From JAPOUP01 sp965221405 (lineage in GTDB: Bacteria > Pseudomonadota > Alphaproteobacteria > Rhodobacterales > Rhodobacteraceae), in NCBI GenBank assembly GCA_965221405.1, contig CBDCSE010000002.1, positions 2,294,001-2,358,000 on the forward strand: a DNA stretch of 64,000 nt, read 5' to 3'. Within the stretch, counting starts at the first letter, position 1, and the number at the start of each line of letters is the position of its first letter. Positions 51,924 through 60,618 of the stretch are shown here, one piece after another. The notes under the pieces were generated by a model that searched no databases, was not told the origin of the DNA, and was given only the letters and a program-made list of their open reading frames with translations. A program made the translations under genes and the position numbers.

Positions 51924-52381
51924 GGCGCGGACGGAGATCCCAGCGCATGTTGCCGGCGACGGACAGTGGGACTGGTTCCGTGGTCCGGGCGGCGAACCAT
52001 CACCGGTCCCCAGGTCGCGCGGCCCGGTATCCGGCGGGTCGTGCGCGGTATTGCAATAGTATTGAATCTCTGCGGGACGGGAAAAGCGGGTATCCTGTAA
52101 CCCATTGTAGAAAAGGGATGTTTTCGGACATTCCAGCGGCATGAGGTCTAGACCGGCGCATCGGCAATCACCGCTTGATCGAGTCTTGGCGTATCTTCGC
52201 GAACAAGGATCGATCAATGGGATGCAGTCTGTTGAACAGCAAGATCACGGCATCCGTGCTGGAGCCGGAGATAACCGCATCCATGCGCCAGCATGGACAT
52301 TCCGAGCAGGCACTCCCTATGTCGGCGTTCGTTATTGGTTTGGTATAACTTCAGCTTGGCAGTTCCAGAGAAGGATCGCCC
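51924..52381. other. Intergenic, possible degraded sequence
   Basis: No intact gene. A frame ending near 52349 (KITASVLEPEITASMRQHGH) looks coding but is not recognisable. The M16 ribosome site (AGAAGGA) closes the gap. With the dead toxin pair this makes a roughly 1.2-kb insertion between DUF3035 and the M16 genes. Confidence 0.45.
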
Positions 52382-53731
52382 ATGTATCGTTTCGTCACCT
52401 GCTTGATCGCCTGCTCAATCGTCTGGTTGGCCGTGTTCCCGGCCCGAGCCGCTGAGGTAACCAGCTACACGCTTGACAACGGATTGGATGTGGTTGTGAT
52501 CGAGGATCACCGCGCACCTGTCGTCGTGCATATGGTCTGGTACCGTGCCGGTGCCGCGGACGAGCCGCCCGGCAAGTCGGGAATCGCGCATTTTGTCGAA
52601 CATCTGATGTTCAGGGGTACGGATGATCTGGAACCGGGCGAGTTCTCGGAGATCGTCGCGGAAAACGGCGGTACGGACAATGCGTTCACGTCGTGGGATT
52701 ACACTGGATATTTCCAGCGTGTCGCCGCCGACCGGCTGGAGCTGATGATGCGCATCGAGGCGGATCGGATGCACGGCATATTGCTTACCGAGCAAGAGAT
52801 CGACGTCAATCGGGAGGTGATCCTCGAGGAACGCAGCCAGCGTATGGAGAATGATCCCGGTGCGCTCTTCGCGGAGCAGCGGCGCGCCGCTCTGTTCATG
52901 AACCATCCCTATGGTATTCCGGTCATTGGCTGGCGGCACGAGATGGAGGGATTGGAACTGGAGGACGCCCGTGCTTTCTACAGGAAATTCTACGCCCCAA
53001 ACAACGCCGTCCTGATCGTTGCGGGAGACGTGCTTCCGGAAGATGTACTGAAAATGGCGAAGGTGCATTACGGTCCGTTGGATCCGTCGCCGATACCTCG
53101 CGAACGCATGAGGCCTATGGAGCCGTCACAGCTGGCAGAGAGACGATTGCTGTTCGAGGACCCGAAGGTTGGCGAGCCCTATGTCGTGCGTACCTACCTC
53201 GTGCCTGAACGGAATCCGGGCGCACAGGAGGAGGCGGCTGCCCTGACGATGCTTGCCGCGCTTCTTGGTGGAAACAGCGCGACATCGGTATTGGGACGGA
53301 AGCTGCAGTTCGAGGCGCGTAAGGCGATCCATGCGTCGGCTTACTATCAGGGGCTGTCGCTGGATTATGGAACGTTCACGCTGTTTATCGTCCCAGTGCC
53401 TGGTATATCGCTGCGGGAAGCCGAGGACGCGTTGGATCAGGCGATCGCTGAGTTCATGGAAGAGGGAGTCGATCCGGAACGGTTCGACCGAATCAAGATG
53501 CAGCTTCGCGCTGCAAGGATCTACGCTGAGGACTCCGCCCAGACACTGGCGCGAAACTACGGTTCTTCCCTGACATCGGGTCTGGGTATGGGTGATGTCG
53601 AGGCATGGCCCCGGATACTTCAGGAGGTAACGTCCGAGCAGGTCATTGCCGCGGCGGAAGAGCTACTTGATCGACGCCGGTCCGTCACTGGCTGGATCAG
53701 AAGACCGCAGAACAGCGATGCGATCCAATGA
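52382..53731 (+). CDS. M16-family zinc metallopeptidase (catalytic)
   Basis: A 449-residue secreted or periplasmic pitrilysin-type protease. Signal peptide MYRFVTCLIACSIVWLAVFPARA. The inverted zinc motif is HFVEHLMFRG (HxxEH, about residues 66-70), with a distal Glu in VNREVILEERSQRMENDPG. FYAPNNAVLIVAGDV and the C-terminal M16C domain follow. It overlaps the second M16 gene by 4 bp, and the pair probably forms a heterodimer, as in other two-subunit M16 systems. Confidence 0.93.
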   Translation: MYRFVTCLIACSIVWLAVFPARAAEVTSYTLDNGLDVVVIEDHRAPVVVHMVWYRAGAADEPPGKSGIAHFVEHLMFRGTDDLEPGEFSEIVAENGGTDNAFTSWDYTGYFQRVAADRLELMMRIEADRMHGILLTEQEIDVNREVILEERSQRMENDPGALFAEQRRAALFMNHPYGIPVIGWRHEMEGLELEDARAFYRKFYAPNNAVLIVAGDVLPEDVLKMAKVHYGPLDPSPIPRERMRPMEPSQLAERRLLFEDPKVGEPYVVRTYLVPERNPGAQEEAAALTMLAALLGGNSATSVLGRKLQFEARKAIHASAYYQGLSLDYGTFTLFIVPVPGISLREAEDALDQAIAEFMEEGVDPERFDRIKMQLRAARIYAEDSAQTLARNYGSSLTSGLGMGDVEAWPRILQEVTSEQVIAAAEELLDRRRSVTGWIRRPQNSDAIQ

Positions 53732-55041
53732 AACGGATCGCTTTGCTTCTGCTCGCGACGCTGGCTTTCTCGGATACCGCACATGCGGCCGTTGATATCC
53801 AGGAAGTCACTTCCCCCGGCGGTATCACCGCTTGGCTGGTTGAGGAGCATTCGCTTCCCTTCTTGGTATTGGAAATGTCGTTTGGAGGTGGCGCGTCACT
53901 CGATGCTCCAGGCAAGCGTGGCGCGGTTAATTTGATGACGGGACTCATCGGAGAGGGTGCCGGTAGGTTGGATGCCCGGGAGTTCGCCGCCGCTCAGGAA
54001 GCACTGGCCGCAGGTTTTGGCTTTGACGTCCATGACGACGCGTTCACGGTTTCGGCGCGTTTTCTGACCGAAAACCGTGACGAAGCAGTGGAGCTTCTGC
54101 GGCTGGCGCTTACCGATCCACGCTTTGACGGGGATGCGGTGGAACGGGTGCGCGGTCAGGTAATGTCCGTCATCCGGTCGAACCTGACGGATCCCGACGG
54201 TATCGCCGCCAGACGGTTCGATGAGCTTGCATTCGGCACGCACCCTTACGGCTCATCGCTCAACGGAACACAGGAGAGTGTTTCGGCCCTGACAAGAGAT
54301 GATATCGTGGCAGCGCATAGGAGTGTTCTGGCCCGCGACCGCCTCCACGTCGGAGTGGTAGGGGACATCACCGCCGGGGAACTCGGCTTCCTGCTCGACG
54401 ATCTCCTTGGTGGTTTGCCGACGAGCGGCGCAAGGGGCCCCGATCCTGTCATGCTGGATTTCACGGGTGGTGTTGAGGTCGTTCCCTACGACATTCCTCA
54501 GTCCGTGGCGGTTTTCGGGCATGGGGGAATTTCCCGCGATGACCCTGATTTCTTTCCCGCCTTTGTGCTCGCCACAATTCTTGGAGACAGTGAATTCAAC
54601 AGTCGGTTGATGCAGGAAGTGCGTAGGGAGCGCGGGTTGACGTATGGTGTCTACACCTATCTGGCAAACAGGGATTACGCGGATCTGATGATCGGCTATG
54701 TGGCTTCCGCCAATGACCGGATCGGTGAGGTGATCGACTTGATCCGGGATGAGTGGGCGCGTATCGCATCCAAGGGTGTGACCGATGAGGAACTGGAGGC
54801 GGCGAAGACTTTCCTTACCGGAGCCTATCCGCTTCGGTTCGACGGTAATGCCCGTATCGCGGGTATCCTTGTGGGAATGCAGATTTCCGGATTGCCCGTC
54901 GATTATGTCGTGACGCGCAACGACTATGTGCGGGCCGTGACGAGTGAGGATATAGGACGGGTCGCGGCCCGGCTCCTGGATCCAGATCAGCTTACGTTTG
55001 TTGTTGTGGGTCAGCCTGAGGGAGTCGAATCCACCCGGTGA
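53728..55041 (+). CDS. M16-family peptidase partner (no zinc motif)
   Basis: A 437-residue protein with a signal peptide (MKRIALLLLATLAFSDTAHAA). Where the catalytic subunit has HxxEH this one reads GAVNLMTGLIGEGAG, so it is not itself catalytic. The substrate-binding Arg-Tyr pair near the C-terminus is present (EVRRERGLTYGVYTYL). It starts within the preceding gene's last codons (ATGA). It likely closes the clamp of a heterodimeric protease that degrades peptides in the periplasm. Confidence 0.92.
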   Translation: MKRIALLLLATLAFSDTAHAAVDIQEVTSPGGITAWLVEEHSLPFLVLEMSFGGGASLDAPGKRGAVNLMTGLIGEGAGRLDAREFAAAQEALAAGFGFDVHDDAFTVSARFLTENRDEAVELLRLALTDPRFDGDAVERVRGQVMSVIRSNLTDPDGIAARRFDELAFGTHPYGSSLNGTQESVSALTRDDIVAAHRSVLARDRLHVGVVGDITAGELGFLLDDLLGGLPTSGARGPDPVMLDFTGGVEVVPYDIPQSVAVFGHGGISRDDPDFFPAFVLATILGDSEFNSRLMQEVRRERGLTYGVYTYLANRDYADLMIGYVASANDRIGEVIDLIRDEWARIASKGVTDEELEAAKTFLTGAYPLRFDGNARIAGILVGMQISGLPVDYVVTRNDYVRAVTSEDIGRVAARLLDPDQLTFVVVGQPEGVESTR

Positions 55042-55462
55042 CCGGGTTGTCGCCACGGTTTCGTTTCCCGGCATCGCGCGGCGGATGTGGAACGGTCGCC
55101 GTGCGGATGGCACTCGTCCAGCATCCTTGGGTTACAGGGAGGCGAAGTCGAAACGGAACATTCCTTCGCTGTCATCGCTTTCGGTGAAGTTCGCCTGGAC
55201 GATGCCCGCCCGGACATTTCGGGCATCGCGGATGTGGACATCGCGTGGACCGTTGCGTAACGTCCGTTCAGTGGCAGGAGAGATCATGGCCCTGGGCAAC
55301 GCCGTTACCGTGACCGACGCAAGGGTGCGATGCCGTCGGCTCCGCGCAGATTGCCGCCGCGAAGTGTCATCAGACAGGCGGTCAAGTGCCGCCGGATTGT
55401 CAAGTGTATCAGATCTTGCAGTCGGACTCCCCTGACTGTCAGTTTACGGATGTTGCGCACGC
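55042..55462. other. Mostly non-coding; one small minus-strand frame
   Basis: Between the M16 operon and the secreted-protein island. The only protein-like content is the minus-strand frame at 55132-55287. No terminator hairpin is obvious. Confidence 0.45.
55132..55287 (-). CDS. Small protein or gene remnant, unrecognised
   Basis: 51 codons, MISPATERTLRNGPRDVHIR continuing to the C-terminal MFRFDFASL. Composition and the NVRAGIVQANFTESDDSEG stretch look like real protein, perhaps the end of a larger lost gene. No family identified and no clear ribosome site. Confidence 0.35.
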   Translation of the reverse strand: MISPATERTLRNGPRDVHIRDARNVRAGIVQANFTESDDSEGMFRFDFASL

Positions 55463-55612
55463 TCAGGTCGCATTGAGTCCCGCATAATAGGCCTCGGCGT
55501 GAAGGGTCACGGTGTCGGGGTTGACCGTCCGCATGTACTTGAACCATTTGGGATACCCGGCGAACTCCTGATGCATCCAGAACGTCGAGTTGAACCCGGT
55601 GCTCCGGAACGC

Positions 55613-55620
55613 GTTGCCAC
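55613..55620. repeat. 8-bp target-site duplication, left (GTTGCCAC)
   Basis: Matches 56532-56539 on the other side of the 911-bp element. Confidence 0.9.
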
Positions 55621-55703
55621 GGTAGTGTCTCAGTTTGAAATCGTCGCAATGACGAAACGGGGCGACCCGCCGGCCGCCCCGTGTGGATGGTGTCTGATGC
55701 CGG

Positions 55704-56443
55704 TCAGTTCGTGGTGCAGCCCAGCTCGGTCCGGCGCGCGGCGGGAAGGATGTATTCGTAGCCCTCCGCGCTATCGGTCCGGGCCCACCGGCCGGAAGAG
55801 TTCCGCGCCCCGCACTGGCAGGCCCGGACCGCCCCCATGCCGCCGCCCAGGTGCACGCCACCAATGGCAAAGCAGCCGGTCGCCCCGAGCGGGTCCGTCC
55901 CGAGGTCAAAGCCTTCCTGCTGACCGTAGCTCAGACTGGGGGCCATCTGGAAGCAGATCCTTGACAAGTTTTGAAATCCGCCACCTCCCACGGTTGTCCA
56001 AAGGGATGCAGCATAGGATTCTCCCGGTTTCAGGTTGCGAACGGTGATGGTTTGCCTCTGTACACCATTGTCTGCCGTAGCAGTCCCGAGATTATTCGTT
56101 GCGATTCGATTTCCACTTCCATCATGGACCCGAAAGGAAAGGGTGAAACTTGTGTTCAGAGGCTTTGATGTCGCTGTTCGGAGCCAGGACAGAAGATATT
56201 GATTCCCCTTTATCTCGACCGCGGTTGCGCCGGGTTCCGGTCTTGTGACGGTAAATCGAGAATTCTGCATTTCCTCCACGCCCGATGGGCAGGCACTGGG
56301 TCCCGTCTTGCCGCTAATGAGTGTGTAATCCACCTGCGCCGTCGCGGGCGCGGCCAGCGTCAGGGCCGCCAGCGCGGCGATCAGCGATGCGGCGGTGAGC
56401 CATGCTCGAATGCCATTGGGGGGGGGGGGGGGTGACGTCGCAT
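55704..56443 (-). CDS. Phase-variable secreted protein (poly-C switch, OFF as read)
   Basis: The ATG at 56443 has an excellent site (GGAGG, 8-nt spacing). It encodes MRRH followed by a C15 tract (Pro codons), and beyond the tract a signal peptide (RAWLTAASLIAALAALTLAA, cleaved after PATAQ). The mature protein starts VDYTLISGKTGPSACPSG and has FN3-like strands (TITVRNLKPGESYAASLW). It ends RRTELGCTTN with several Cys. With 15 C the frame runs into a stop after MAFEHGSPPHR (OFF). With 13 or 16 C it reads PPPPPNGIRAW into the signal peptide (ON). About 246 codons when ON. This is the classic layout of a translational phase-variation switch. Confidence 0.8.
56418..56432 (+). repeat. G15/C15 tract at the phase-variable start
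   Basis: Fifteen C on the coding (minus) strand, between codon 4 and the signal peptide. In frame at 13 or 16. Confidence 0.92.
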
Positions 56444-56531
56444 AGGGAATTCCTCCAGCTGTATGATGGCTCCCACTCTACCGCCTTTGCCTCGGTAAAG
56501 CCAAGAGAAAATTTCAAAGTGAGACACTACC

Positions 56532-56539
56532 GTTGCCAC
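56532..56539. repeat. 8-bp target-site duplication, right (GTTGCCAC)
   Basis: Second copy of 55613-55620, directly after the right inverted end. Confidence 0.9.
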
Positions 56540-56909
56540 AGGCCTGTTGTGGCGTCGCACCCCACAAGATATTGGCAGGGAGGAACCCCTCGGCCCGGGC
56601 CGCGTCCGGGGTGTGGGCAACGCCCAGCATCAGCAGCGCGGCGGCCATCAGTGTTGTCAGCGGGTATGTCCGGAATATTCCCGTTCAGGCTTCGCGCTTA
56701 CATTCGGTCATCCACCTCAGTCGTGCCTTGATTGACCGGGTTGCCGGTGGACCCAGGTCAAAGCTGCCAGCCACGACGCCCGGGACATCAAGACGGTAGG
56801 TGGATTAACGATCAAACGTCGGATTCGGGAATCCGTGAGAAAATCCGAACACACACAGCCGCTGTCAGTCGTGTCTCCGTTGTAATGTTAGGTTGCGAAC
56901 CGTGCGGCC

Positions 56910-57464
56910 TTATTCGCCCCATACAGTGCCCGTGTATCCGACCCCATATTTCTCGTCTTCGTAGGAGGCGTGCTGCTGCTGCGGAGACGGCGTCGCATCC
57001 TTGATCGTGGCGGATTTCACGCCCCTGAACTCCCAGCTGGAAATCGGAGAGGGTCTCCAGGATATGTGACCCCACCTGCCACGGTGCTGTACCTGAAGCT
57101 TCCGCATCCGGATGTTGAAGGTCTCGTCACCTTCCACGGCGTCGTCCCCGAACGTCTTCACCGAGACCGTCATCGGCTGTCCGACAAAACCCTGAACGTT
57201 GTGCGCCCAGGAATGCGCCGTCTCGTAGTCCTTTCCCTCAACCGCCGTGCCGCCGTCCGTGTCGTACCAAAGGCGGATGCGTACGGGGCGGTCGCTCTGG
57301 GGACCGGACTTCGATGTTGCCGTGACCTGGAACCGCGCCGTCTCGCCCTCCGTCACGGTTATGCCCCCGGCATGGGCCGGAGCCGCCAGCAAAAGGCCGG
57401 CCGCGAGCAGGAGGCCCGCCCCTCCCGCCCTTTTTGTGAATTCATTCATCCGATTCATCATCAT
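56910..57464 (-). CDS. Secreted Calx-beta domain protein
   Basis: A 184-residue exported protein. The signal peptide (MMMNRMNEFTKRAGGAGLLL..., cleaved after APAHA) is followed by one Calx-beta-like domain: ITVTEGETARFQVTATSKSG, VRIRLWYDTDGGTAVEGKDYE and DDAVEGDETFNIRMRKLQV. These folds bind calcium in adhesins and matrix proteins. The C-terminal 40 residues are unrelated and polar. The start at 57464 is chosen for AAGGGGA 8 bp upstream. It is third in a run of small secreted proteins in this island. Confidence 0.8.
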   Translation of the reverse strand: MMMNRMNEFTKRAGGAGLLLAAGLLLAAPAHAGGITVTEGETARFQVTATSKSGPQSDRPVRIRLWYDTDGGTAVEGKDYETAHSWAHNVQGFVGQPMTVSVKTFGDDAVEGDETFNIRMRKLQVQHRGRWGHISWRPSPISSWEFRGVKSATIKDATPSPQQQHASYEDEKYGVGYTGTVWGE

Positions 57465-57822
57465 GGTCCATTTCCCCTTTCTTTCCGATATAGCCAACAA
57501 TCCATAACCGCCCCCAACATCGCACCTATGCCCAGCGGTGTCAAGGAAAAAGGGATCATATGCGTGACGGAACATGGAAAATGCCCTTAAAGACAACAGG
57601 TTAACAGGCGGCAAATGAGCCGGAACCGGATGGGATGGTGATGAAGACCGCAAAAGGGCTGGCCGATGGAGACAGTGGAAAACGGGAAAGTCCGGGATTC
57701 AGCGACCCGGTTGCCCGGCCAGGTGTAATCCCTAAACGCTTGCGGCTCGGGTGTTCGTTCGGTTCTGGAAGCCCATGACCGGTTATGCTACCGGTCATGG
57801 CATGCAGGAAACGCGTCACCAG
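57465..57822. other. Divergent region upstream of Calx-beta gene and mutL
   Basis: No gene seen. Promoters for both genes are expected; none match consensus clearly. Confidence 0.45.
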
Positions 57823-59637
57823 ATGGACGGCAGCCGTCCGGTCCTCCGCCAGCTTGGCGAGTCCGTGGTCAACCGTATCGCCGCCGGCGAAGTGGTCGAG
57901 CGCCCGGCCTCCGCGGTAAAGGAACTCGTGGAGAACGCGCTTGACGCGGGAGCCCGCCGCGTAGGCATCCATTATGCGGATGGCGGAAAGACGCTGATCA
58001 GGGTGGTGGACGACGGCCATGGTATCGCCCCTGCGGATCTGCCGTTGGCACTGTCCCGTCATGCGACCTCCAAGATTGACGGCAGCGACCTGCTGAACAT
58101 CCATACGTTCGGGTTCCGGGGTGAGGCTTTGCCGTCACTTGGGGCGGTCGGACGGCTTGCGATCACATCTCGCGTGGAAGGAGAGGGAGGTGCCCGGATA
58201 TCGGTATCCGGGGGACGGCGGGACGGCCCGCGACCGGCGGCACTGAATGGCGGAACGGTGGCGGAACTTCGGGATCTGTTCTTCGCGACGCCAGCGAGAC
58301 TGAAATTCCTCCGCTCGGACCGTGCGGAGGCGCAGGCTATCCTGGGCGTGGTCAAGCGTCTGGCGATGGCCGAGCCCCGTGTGGGATTTGCCCTGCATGA
58401 CGTTTCCCGTGGCGGAGATGGCAGGCAGGTCCTGCGCACGGATCCCCAGACCGGCACTTTTCCATCCGTGCTTCGGGATCGGCTCACGCGCATTCTGGGA
58501 CCGGAATTCTCCGACAACGCCGTGCCGGTTGACTTCGCCCGTGACGGGTTGCACCTGACGGGTCTTGCCGCCCTGCCAACGTATTCCCGCGGACGGGCGG
58601 TTACCCAGTATTTCTTCGTCAACGGACGGCCCGTTCTGGACAGGATGCTTTTTGGCGCACTCCGCGTCGGCTACATGGACCTCCTCAGTCGTGACCGGCA
58701 TCCGGCGGCGGCACTGTTCATACGCTGTGATCCGCAACTGGTGGACGTGAACGTGCATCCCTCGAAGGCCGAGGTGCGCTTCAGAAATCCCGCTTCCGCC
58801 CGATCTCTGATCGTATTGGGACTGCGCTGTGCGCTATCGGAAGCCGGCCACCGCGCATCCAGCACGGTGGCCGACGCGGCACTGGGAGCGATGCGCCCCG
58901 AGATCGACGGCCATGCTCGGGTCTACCAGATGGATTCGCATTCGCGTTCCGCTCGCTCACGGCGGAACCGGTCGACCGACCCCCTGTTCGACGGGTCAGT
59001 GACTGTTTCCGCCCGAGCCGAACATGTCGAGCCGATGGCCATTGATGAGGGATTGGCCAGCCCTTTGGGCGCGGCGCGTGCCCAGGTGCATGAAAACTAT
59101 ATCATCGCACAGACCGCGGATGGTATTGTCATCGTCGACCAGCACGCTGCGCACGAGCGTTTGGTTTATGAGAAACTGAAGAAGCAGATGGCCGGGCAGC
59201 GTGTGGCTTCACAGGCACTGTTGATCCCCGAAATCGTCGAAATGCCCGAAGAGAGCGCGTCCCGGCTTCTGGAAGTGGCGAACGATCTCTCGCGCCTGGG
59301 CCTAACGATCGAGAGATTCGGCGGCAATGCCCTGATCGTGCGTGAAACGCCCGCCATACTCGGCACGGTGGACGCCGCGGCAATGCTTCAAGACGTTCTC
59401 GACGAATTGAATGACCTTGGAGATAGCGGTTTGGTTCAGTCGCGTATCGATGCGGTACTGTCCCGCATGGCCTGCCATGGTTCGGTGCGTTCCGGCCGCC
59501 GGATGGCTGCTGCGGAAATGAATGCGCTGCTGCGCGAAATGGAGACGACGCCCTATTCCGGTCAATGCAATCACGGTCGACCCGCCTACGTGGAACTGAA
59601 ACTGAAGGACATCGAACGACTGTTCGGGAGAACGTGA
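57823..59637 (+). CDS. mutL: DNA mismatch repair protein MutL (endonuclease type)
   Basis: About 604 residues. GHKL ATPase blocks are NRIAAGEVVERPASAVKELV, ENALDAGARRVG, VVDDGHGI, SRHATSKI and TFGFRGEALPSLG. The C-terminal domain has DQHAAHERLVYEKL, the metal-binding endonuclease motif of MutL from bacteria lacking MutH, and CNHGRPAYVEL. Start chosen at MDGSRPVLRQLGESVV; upstream in-frame ATGs would add an unrelated leader, and the ribosome site is weak in each case. Loss of MutL function would raise slippage in the G/C tracts, but this copy appears intact. Confidence 0.94.
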   Translation: MDGSRPVLRQLGESVVNRIAAGEVVERPASAVKELVENALDAGARRVGIHYADGGKTLIRVVDDGHGIAPADLPLALSRHATSKIDGSDLLNIHTFGFRGEALPSLGAVGRLAITSRVEGEGGARISVSGGRRDGPRPAALNGGTVAELRDLFFATPARLKFLRSDRAEAQAILGVVKRLAMAEPRVGFALHDVSRGGDGRQVLRTDPQTGTFPSVLRDRLTRILGPEFSDNAVPVDFARDGLHLTGLAALPTYSRGRAVTQYFFVNGRPVLDRMLFGALRVGYMDLLSRDRHPAAALFIRCDPQLVDVNVHPSKAEVRFRNPASARSLIVLGLRCALSEAGHRASSTVADAALGAMRPEIDGHARVYQMDSHSRSARSRRNRSTDPLFDGSVTVSARAEHVEPMAIDEGLASPLGAARAQVHENYIIAQTADGIVIVDQHAAHERLVYEKLKKQMAGQRVASQALLIPEIVEMPEESASRLLEVANDLSRLGLTIERFGGNALIVRETPAILGTVDAAAMLQDVLDELNDLGDSGLVQSRIDAVLSRMACHGSVRSGRRMAAAEMNALLREMETTPYSGQCNHGRPAYVELKLKDIERLFGRT

Positions 59638-60618
59638 CCGAGACCGATAGGGCCTGAGGATGATCAGTCGGTCGGAGATTGTCGATGAATTCCCGATTGG
59701 GTGAAGCCGTGCCGCTTCTTCCGTATCTGCGTTCCAGTCGATCCGCCATATGCCGCGGAAGGGACTGACTTGAGTGATGACGCCGGAAACTGGGATCATA
59801 TCGGACCAAGGCCACGGCGGTTGTTCGGGTGGAGCGGTAATGCTCGCTTGATTGCATGGCGCATGTGAATGATTCGATGGCACACGGATCTTTCATTACG
59901 TTCCCCCGGATCCGGAGGGATGGAGAAAGAACGGAAATGGCTGATGCGTCTTTTCCGAGCCGGTATCCGGTATGAAGCTCCCGCTGTTCACCGGGATACT
60001 GACATTCACGCGGCTACCGCATATCGATCTTAACAATGCCGGGATTTGGACGTCGACATCGGTTTGATCGCCATCCTCCGGGATAGCGGAATGACAGGTC
60101 GGCCAGGCACGGGGCACGGACCAGGATGGCTTCGTGACCATTCCATGATGATCCGGCCGGATCGAGGGTAAGGGCATCCTGGCCAATGAAGTTCCGTCCA
60201 GGCGGTGGTGGCAGCTATGGTGGCGCGGACGTGAGTGACGGCCCGAGCGCCCGCTGGCTTGCATCAATCAGCTCAGGAGCGAGCACGCTGACGGCATTCA
60301 TCCGTAGCCTAATCCTGTTGGACTGCTGGGATCTTCGTTGGGGCATCTCTTGGACCCGTCAGACTATCCTGTAGCCAGTGAGGGGACCAGACGCGAGCGA
60401 GCGGGGACAGTAATTCCCGCTAACGCGACCGCATGGCAACCGGTGGCCTCCAACGGGTGAAGTCATTGAAAACATGCTTGAACGGGACTCTGCATCGGGT
60501 TGGAAAATGTGGGGATTTGACACTGAAAGTCTACGAAAAATTATTTTGCGGGGCCTTGTAAAATACTGAGAATAAAAGAGAAAAATATTTAGCGGGAATT
60601 GCTGGAGCGGGGATGGAT
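59638..60618. other. About 1-kb intergenic stretch, nothing recognised
   Basis: Between the convergent mutL and dcd genes. Several 60-120-codon frames exist on the minus strand but none shows a domain, a ribosome site or a convincing composition. The last 100 bp are locally A+T-rich. Probably decayed DNA. Confidence 0.5.

Larger units (their letters stand above)
55621..56531. mobile_element. 911-bp non-autonomous transposon carrying a phase-variable gene
   Basis: Inverted ends of about 21 bp, GGTAGTGTCTCAGTTTGAAAT on the left with one mismatch on the right (56511-56531), flanked by the 8-bp duplication GTTGCCAC. The only gene inside is the secreted-protein gene with a C15 tract; there is no transposase. 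An 8-bp duplication fits mobilisation by an IS1595- or ISKra4-type transposase in trans, but the source is not identified. Confidence 0.87.
55463..56648 (-). pseudogene. Small secreted protein gene split by the 911-bp element
   Basis: The 5' part (56532-56648) encodes a signal peptide (MAAALLMLGVAHTPDAARA) and EGFLPANILWGATPQQACGN. The 3' part (55463-55620) continues AFRSTGFNSTFWMHQEFAGY and ends AEAYYAGLNAT. Removing the element and one duplication restores a continuous frame of about 91 codons. The family is not recognised. No good ribosome site precedes the ATG, and the upstream in-frame sequence is also hydrophobic, so the start may be further up or already damaged. Confidence 0.7.

Noticed and set aside
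59896..60267. 123-codon minus-strand frame between mutL and dcd
   Set aside because: His/Pro/Ser-rich composition without motifs or ribosome site; not supportable as a gene.
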